From the NCBI RefSeq assembly GCF_030867145.1, contig NC_134428.1:24593537-24657536 (forward strand): a stretch of 64,000 nt of DNA, written 5' to 3'. The translations under genes and the position numbers were made by a program. This document shows, piece by piece, positions 57,551 to 64,000 of this stretch. Positions within the stretch are counted from its first letter, which is position 1, and each line of letters starts with the position of its first letter. This stretch comes from Opisthocomus hoazin (taxonomy: Eukaryota > Chordata > Aves > Opisthocomiformes > Opisthocomidae). The notes below the pieces were generated by a model. It was not told where the DNA came from and ran no database searches. It saw only the letters and a program-made list of their open reading frames with translations.

Positions 57551-60500
57551 ATGGTGCGGGCAGCCCCGGCAGCCGTCGCTCTCTGCCTCCGTGAGTTATG
57601 CCTTGTGCCCCCCAAACCGACCCTGCCTGGCCCCCCGTGCCTGCCCGAGGACCCCCTTCCACCCCGGCCCTGGGGATGCTCCAGCCCACGCCGCTTCCCG
57701 TTCCCAACCCGCTCGGCTTTGGCTCTCCCCATGCTCCCGCCGGCATCCGCGGGCAGTGGGAGCTTTTCCCAGCCGCTGCCGCGTTGGAACCCCGCACAGG
57801 AGGATTTCCAGCGGCTGAGTTATCGCTTTCCACCTTCTAACCCCACGCTGAGGGACGCCGGGGTGCCCGGGCTGGCACGGGCTGCGGGGCGGTACGGGGG
57901 GGGGCTGCTCTCTGCATAGCATTCACCAAGCATTTCCTAAATATTATCAAACTGATAAAGAAAAAGCCCTTCCCAGACTTCAAACCCGGAGCTGCTTTAG
58001 AACAGCCCCCAGCTGCCTGCAGGTTTCACGGCGCGGGTGTTTGATAACCGCTCCCGCTCCGTTGCAGGTTTCTCCGCGGCGCCGGTGAAGGCGGCAGCGG
58101 TGAGTGCCCGCCGGCGGCTCCCGGGGCTCCGAACACGCCCGGGTTTTGCCCAAACTTCATGGCTGGTGCCCAGGAGCGGCAGAACCGCCGCGGTTCCCCG
58201 GCTCCAGGGGGGCAAAGCCATCGCCTCCGTGCCGACCCGCTGCGCAGCCCACGGCCCTGTCCCACCTCGTGGGCTGGCCGCTGGTCTGGGCGCACCGGCC
58301 GGGTCAGATCCCATCCCCTGCTCGGTCCCTGCGTCCAAAATCCCGTTTTCCCGGTGCTCACTAGGGCTGAGCATCCCCTCATCCTCCTCCCCAGGCTGCC
58401 CTGATCCTCGGAGCCGTCCTATCCGCCACCCAGCAGCACCCCGAGTAAGTACCAGCCCCCGCCACGGTCTCTGAGACGTGGGGGGTCTCAGGGGGGCTGG
58501 GCAGGCGTGGGTGGGTGCTGCATTTCTCCCCACACCCGCGTCACGGCCGCGGTGACAGGTCGCTCGGGCTGGAGAGGATTTAGAGCCTTGCGCAGCCGGT
58601 TCTGGTGCCAGCGCCCGGGGTTTCAGCCGCGTCGCTTCTGTTGTCGCGCAAACACACCGAGAATTCTCGTTCCTTTGTGGGGTGACGTGACGGGAGCCTC
58701 CCCCGAGCCAAAACCCAGGCTCCGCTGGCCTCTCCCGCACCCAAATCCCGGGGTATGGTGGGCACCCATATGGGCATCCCCCACGGCATCACCCCTGCGC
58801 TGGCACGAGGGGACATTTTCCTGGCACCCCAGGTTATTCCCACTTACCTGTGGGTCAGGGCGAAGGAACGAGCGGGTTCGTCCCCCCCGGGGTGTCGGGG
58901 AGCCTCGGCGGGTGGTGAAACGCGGCCGTGCCTCCCCACCGCAGCCTCCCAGCCGCGGTCCCGCAGGGCTTCCAGTGCATCCCGGCCGGCGACCTGCCCG
59001 CTGCCGACGTCCTCGCCTTCGCCCAGGGACTGCAAAACACAACGCTGGGGATGAGCGGTGCCCAGGTGGGTGGGAGCGGGGGGCTGCAAACCCCACGGAG
59101 CCCAGGGGGAGCTGGAGGGTGCTGGGGGGGGGAAGGGGCTCTCACCGCCCCGGCATTGACACGGCAGCGTCTCTCTGCCCAGCTGTCCTGCCTGGCCAGG
59201 CTGCTCACTGCCAAGAACCTGACGGCCGATTTCGGCAGGTACCCGCCAGACCTGCTGCTCTTCTTCGAGTGAGTAGCGAGGGTGGCACGCGGCCGCGGGT
59301 TTGGTGCCAGCTCACGTGGGCCTGGCAGCGGGAAAACAATATTCTGAAAATCGCCTGTGGGCACCTCCAGACCCACACGAGGCATTTCGAGCCCTGCAGA
59401 CCCCCTTGGTCCCCTCCTTACCCCGGTCTTCTCTGAGCCTGGGGCCACGCTGGCTGCAGGACGGGGTGCATGGGGTTGGCAACCCCTGTCCCATGCCCAA
59501 GACATCCCTCCCCAGGGTGAGAGGAGACCCCCCCAGCCCCACGCAGCTCTCTGCGCAGAAGGGAGCCAGCATTTAAAACATCTCTCCCCACCCCCACCCC
59601 CCAAAAGCTACGTTAAAGATGTCTTGTTGGTCTCTTCTCCCCAGTAACAAGTGACGGGATGAGAGGGCATGGCCTCAAGTTGCGTCAGGGGAGGTTCAGA
59701 TTGGATATTGGGAAAAATTCCTTTACTGAAAGAGCGGGCAGATGTTGGCCCCAGCTGCCCAGGGCAGTGGGGGAGTCCCCACCCCTGGAGGCGTTCAAAA
59801 ACCGTGCGGATGTGGCACTTGGGGACGTGGTTTAGCAGGCGTGGGGGTGATGGGGTGATGGTTGGACGTGATGATCTCCGAGGTCTTTTCCACCCTTAAC
59901 AATTCCATGATTCTGTGATCTCCTGCCTGGGCACGAGGAGCCCTTGGCCCCGCGCTGAATCACAGAATCACAGAATCACAGAATAGTAGGGGTTGGAAGG
60001 GACCTCTGTGGGTCATCCCTCGCTCCCCACAGCTCGCCCGCCGTGGGTGGTGGGACCTGCCGAGCGTTCTACGCCCGAGCTTCCCGTGGGAACCTGGACC
60101 TGCTGCCCAGGGGCTCAGCCCGGCGGAGGGGGCTGCTGCGCGGGGCCATGGCCTGCCTGGTGAGCGGGGACTGAGGCGGGGGGCGGCCGGGGTCCCCCAC
60201 ACCCCTCGCCCAGCCTTCGTACAAGGCCGGGTCGTCTCTCGCAGGGGGTGAGGAGCAGCCGCCTGCGCCGCGAGCAGCTCAGCAGCCTCGGGGCCCTGGT
60301 GTGCGACATGGAGCCGGAGACCATCGCGGCGTCGGACCCCGGCGTGCTGGAGAACCTGAAGCTCTGCCCAGTGCTGACGGGGGCCCAGCGGGACGTCCTC
60401 AACGCCGTGCTCCTGGGAGGGGGCACAGCGTACGGGTAAGGAGCCTCTGCCTGCCCGTAGCGGGCAGGATGACGTGCCCACGGGGATGCTGAGCTGATCC

Positions 60501-63500
60501 TGCTCCCGCCGGCTGCAGGGATCCTTCCCGCTGGGATTTACGGACTCTGCAAAATCTGGGGCCGCTGGTGCTGGCTTTGAACCAGACCACGCTGAGCTCG
60601 GTGGCCGAGGTAAGCCCCTTCCTCGAGACCTCGGGGGGAGCTGCCCACCGGCCCGGCCAGCCCCGAGGCGGCGGGACCCAGCACCCTCTGCCCCGCGGCA
60701 GGCGGCGCGGGACGCTTTCGGCAGCAGCATCGCGGCCGCGTACGGCAGCCAGCGACGGCCCCAGCGGGAGAAGTCCCTGACCCTCCTCAGGGCCTTCGCA
60801 GCAGCGTCGGCTTCGTCCCACCCCAGGCTGAAGCGGAGCGCGGACCGTGAGCGTTTCCCTTCACCGCGGCCAGTCCAGACCAGTTCAGAGCTCTTGGGGG
60901 GGGGAAATGCTCCCGGGCTGGCCGGCATCTGGGTGCCCCCAGGGAGGGGGACAGGACCGGGCAGAAAGCGGTGGGATTCCCGTGAAGTAGCCGGGGAGAT
61001 GGGGGAAATGTCCTCGCAGCACGCTGGGGTGTTTGCTCTTACCTGGGAGCAGGAATATGGTGGTGGCAGCTGGGAAGGAGCTGGGGACGGGGAGAAAACT
61101 CCCGGAGCCGGGCAAGGGCAGCACCAGGGGAGGAGGCTGCAAGACCAGAGGATGCTCAAGTGGGTGATGGGGACGGGGCTCACCTTACCAGAGCGTTTTC
61201 AGTTGCCTTCAGCAAGACAAAGCACGCGTGGTCTGCAGAAACATCAGCGGGTTCTTCAGGGATACCTTTGAGGAACGACAGCAAAGAAGGCACCTTCATG
61301 GGTTGGGGACCCAGGGTAGGGGAGGTGGATTTGCAGTCCCACCTGGCAGGGCGGCTTGAGCTGCGTCACTGTGATTCCAGAGGGCTTTCCGAGGGGCTCT
61401 GGGCCCCGTGGCAGGAGCAGGGCTGGCCGGGAGGGAGGAACGGCCATCTGCCTGACGTGCCCTCCCTGCCCGCAGGCTGCCTGTCCGCGCCCATCACGGC
61501 CAGAACCATCTCCGACCCCTTCCTGCTCATCCACTACGACACCAGCGAGCAGTTCGACCTCTGCCTGAGCAACGAGGTTCTAAAAGCAAACCTGGAGCCT
61601 CTCCTACAGCAGCCGCTCACCGTGGAGTACCTCCAGGTCATCAAAACAAAGCTGGAGCAGGTGATGGGCAGCACGGGCACCCTCCGGGCATGGAGGCACC
61701 CGAGTGGATCCTCTCACAGAATCACAGAATAGTAGGGGTTGGAAGGGACCTCTGTGGGTCATCTAGTCCGACCCCCCTGCCGAAGCAGGGTCACCTACAG
61801 CAGGCTGCACAGGACCTTGTCCAGGCAGGTCTTGAATATCTCCAGAGAAGGAGACTCCACAACCTCCCTGGGCAGCCTGGGCCAGTGCTCCGTCACCCTC
61901 AGAGGGAAGAAGTTCTTCCTCGGGTTCAGACGGAACTTCCTGTGCCTCAGTTTGTGCCCATTGCCCCTTGTCCTGTCACTGGGCACCACTGAAAAGAGCT
62001 TGGCCCCATCCTCCTGACCCCCACCCTGCAGATATTTGTAGGCATTTATAAGGTCCCCTCGCAGCCTTCTCTTCTTCAGGCTGAACAAGCCCAGTTCCCT
62101 CAACCTCTCCTCGTAGGGGAGATGCTCCAGTCCCCTCACCATCCTCGTAGCCCTCTGCACCCGTTTCTGCCTTCTTTTCCCTCCCCTGACCCCGTTTTCC
62201 GCCCCGCTGGCCTGGCCCTGCAGATTTACCCGTCGGGGATCCCGGAGGAGCAGCTGAAGATGTTTGGGCCGTTGTCCCGCCAGTACACGGTGGAGATCAG
62301 CCTGTGGCCGGTGACGTCCGGTGACACGCTCTCAGCCCTGCTCGACCCCTCCGATGGGAAGTGGGGGGCTTCCCAGGTAAACCCGCGGCGGGGGATGGGT
62401 GCTCGTCGCCCAAACCGGGACGGGGCTGCAGCACGCGCGTTCCTACCGGGAGCATCTCCCTTCCCTGCCTGTGTGTAACCACGGGAGCTGTTCCCCAGGT
62501 CCAGCAGCTGGTCAGCAGGTACCTGGCCCTGGGGGGCACCTTGACCGGGCCCTTGCTGTGGAAAATCGGTGGGAGAAACCTGTGTAATCTGCAGGAGGAG
62601 CAGATCAATCAGATATCTCCAGAAGCAATCAGGCAAGCTGCGTTTTAGGGATGCTTTTTCAGTCCCACGAGGCCGCTGGGACCCAGGGGAAGCGGGTGGG
62701 GGGATGGCTGACTCCCACCTCCGCGTCGGCTCTGCCCGCTCGCGGGCAGCACGTCGGGATGGCCGCATCCCGCTCCCAGCTCCTGCCCGAGCCACCTGCA
62801 CCGCGGGCAGGCGCAGCCCGCTCATCCCCCCCTGCCAACAAAAGGGCTTTGGGGTGGTGCCCCCGGCTCTGACCTGGGACCCTCCATCTCCCCAGGACTG
62901 CTGGACCGCTGAACGTTTCTTCTTGCTCTCAAATCAAGAAGGACCAGCTCTACAGAAAAGCCCGGGAGGCCTTTGCTGGCCAGGCTGGCACCCCCAGGGC
63001 GTATTACTGCCGGATTTGGCCATACCTGGGTACATCTCTCAGCCTTCACCCTCCTTCCCACGGCAGCGGGGGCTGGATACCCCTTCCTCGGCCACGGGGG
63101 TTTGGCCACACGAGAGACAGACCCAACGATCCCCAGAACCCCTCCAAAAGCGTTGGAAGCACGTGTCTAGGTGCCCCGTACGCTTTCTTTAAGGTGGAGC
63201 TCCAGCAAAGGACCTGAAAGAGTTGGCCAAAGCTGGCGTTGCCGTAGACATGGACGTGGACACCTTCCTGGCCCTGAATCCCGACGAGCTGCAGGTGCGT
63301 CCCCGGCACGATGCCGCTCGTGTCCCTGCTGAGGGCTGAGCAGCGGGGCTCGAGGCCGCAGCCCCATCCCATCACCAATTCTCTATATTTTTACCTTTTT
63401 AAAATATTCTTTTGGAAGTCGTTGCTTGCTCCGCAGCCCCGTTAGAAAAGCACGCTGCGGCGATGCCGGCTGCGAGGGCGAGCGAAGGCGGTGGTGGACG

Positions 63501-64000
63501 TGTGTTGCAGAAACTCAGCGTCACGGATGTGAAGAATCTGCTCGGGGAAAACCTCCCTCACCTGAAGGAAGCTGAAAACGAGACCTCGGTGATGCGCTGG
63601 GTGAAGGGACAGTCCCAGCGGGAGCTGGACTGCACCCTGGGAATCGGCCTGCAAGGGGGGATGGAGGAGCCCAGCCCCGCGGGGACGGCCACCCCTCCTC
63701 GTCCCACCGCCTCCGCCAGCGTCCCCGCGCCCACCACCCTCCCCACTGCACCCACCCTGACTGCCGTTAGCAGCCCCCCTACCACTAATCCGAGCACCAG
63801 CCCCCCCACGCCCACTGTCCCTGCACCCACCACCCTCCCCACTGCACCCACCCCGACTGCCGTTAGCAGCCCCCCTACCACTAATCCGAGCACCAGCCCC
63901 CCCACGCCCACTGTCCCTGCGCCCACCACCCTCCCTGCTGTCCCCACCCTGATTGCCATTAGCAGCCCCCCTACCTCTAATCCAAGCACCAGCCCCCCCA
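57551..64000 (+). CDS. MSLN/MSLNL: mesothelin-family precursor protein, 3' end beyond window
   Basis: Exons: 57551-57590, 58068-58099, 58395-58444, 58945-59065, 59183-59268, 60033-60159, 60245-60435, 60519-60609, 60702-60846, 61476-61660, 62224-62376, 62499-62632, 62896-63029, 63194-63294 and 63511 to the window end. They keep frame throughout and give about 693 residues. An N-terminal hydrophobic stretch ([10 protein letters not shown] and on) is a signal peptide. Family landmarks include [25 protein letters not shown], a dibasic RLKR at about 288-291 where human mesothelin is cut by furin to release MPF, and the helical mesothelin core ([26 protein letters not shown]). After the core the last exon enters a Pro/Thr/Ser-rich 96-bp tandem repeat not present in human MSLN. 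Intron 12 uses a GC donor (CAG/gcaagc). Position and strand next to RPUSD1 match human MSLNL better than MSLN. The family is cell-surface, GPI-anchored in human MSLN; whether an anchor follows here cannot be seen. Confidence 0.9.
59644..59920 (+). repeat. CR1 LINE 3' fragment, divergent subfamily
   Basis: Begins 'gtaacaagtgacgggatgag' and ends 'ccatgattctgtgat'. It belongs to the same divergent CR1 group as 46320-46475. It lies in mesothelin-gene intron 5, in sense orientation. Confidence 0.88.
59957..60018 (-). repeat. very short CR1 3' end against a splice acceptor
   Basis: Three copies of the reverse octamer (aatcacag) followed by about 38 bp of CR1 3' UTR, ending at 'tgtgggtcatc'. The insertion stops 14 bp before the first base of mesothelin-gene exon 6 (60033). 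It lies tail-to-tail with the copy at 59644, 36 bp away. Confidence 0.88.
61714..62157 (-). repeat. CR1 LINE fragment in mesothelin-gene intron 10
   Basis: About 444 bp from the octamer repeat back to the ORF2 codons for '[19 protein letters not shown]'. It is of the 'agtaggggttgg' subfamily, ends 66 bp before exon 11, and is antisense to the gene. Confidence 0.92.
63727..64000 (+). repeat. 96-bp coding tandem repeat (Pro/Thr/Ser-rich)
   Basis: Units start at 63727, 63823 and 63919, a period of exactly 96 bp (32 codons), each beginning APTTLP or a close variant. Copies one and two differ at very few bases; the third is a little more diverged and runs off the window. The composition is mucin-like, rich in potential O-glycosylation sites, and lies within the last visible mesothelin-family exon. 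Confidence 0.95.

Overview
The window is nuclear DNA from a bird. It holds at least sixteen CR1 LINE fragments (the dominant avian retroposon), a solo LTR of the avian ERVL-like type, GC-rich short-intron genes typical of a microchromosome, and spliced vertebrate genes. The RPUSD1-CHTF18-GNG13 block with a mesothelin-family gene beside RPUSD1 matches the order on human 16p13.3. No prokaryotic or phage features are present.

Layout. 1-14.7 kb is non-coding, with three CR1 pieces and one solo LTR. 14.8-27.4 kb (+) is a CpG-type promoter followed by a 19-exon gene. Its exons chain in frame to a 710-residue protein that I cannot name: an N-terminal SUMO-interaction-like motif, an unusual Cys/His cluster, then a long helical-looking body. 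27.4-35.2 kb is intergenic and repeat-rich, and includes a duplicated copy of GNG13 exon 1. 35.3-36.8 kb (+) is GNG13 (67 aa). 37.3-50.2 kb (-) is CHTF18 (22 exons, 959 aa), convergent with GNG13 and with eight CR1 insertions in its introns. 50.2-50.9 kb is a bidirectional CpG promoter shared with RPUSD1 (+, 5 coding exons, 303 aa). 57.6-64 kb (+) is a mesothelin-family gene cut by the window end inside a mucin-like 96-bp tandem repeat.

The genes are not an operon-like system. They are a conserved syntenic block with unrelated jobs: replication clamp loading (CHTF18), RNA pseudouridylation (RPUSD1), G-protein signalling (GNG13) and a cell-surface or secreted adhesion-type protein (mesothelin family).

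The observations most worth following are: the unidentified 710-aa gene; the GNG13 first-exon duplication; a CHTF18 intron of about 106 bp that is almost entirely a hairpin; three independent GC-AG introns; three CCAAT boxes spaced exactly 42 bp in the bidirectional promoter; and the Pro/Thr/Ser tandem repeat in the mesothelin gene. All exon boundaries were read by eye from splice consensus and frame continuity, so single-base errors are possible.
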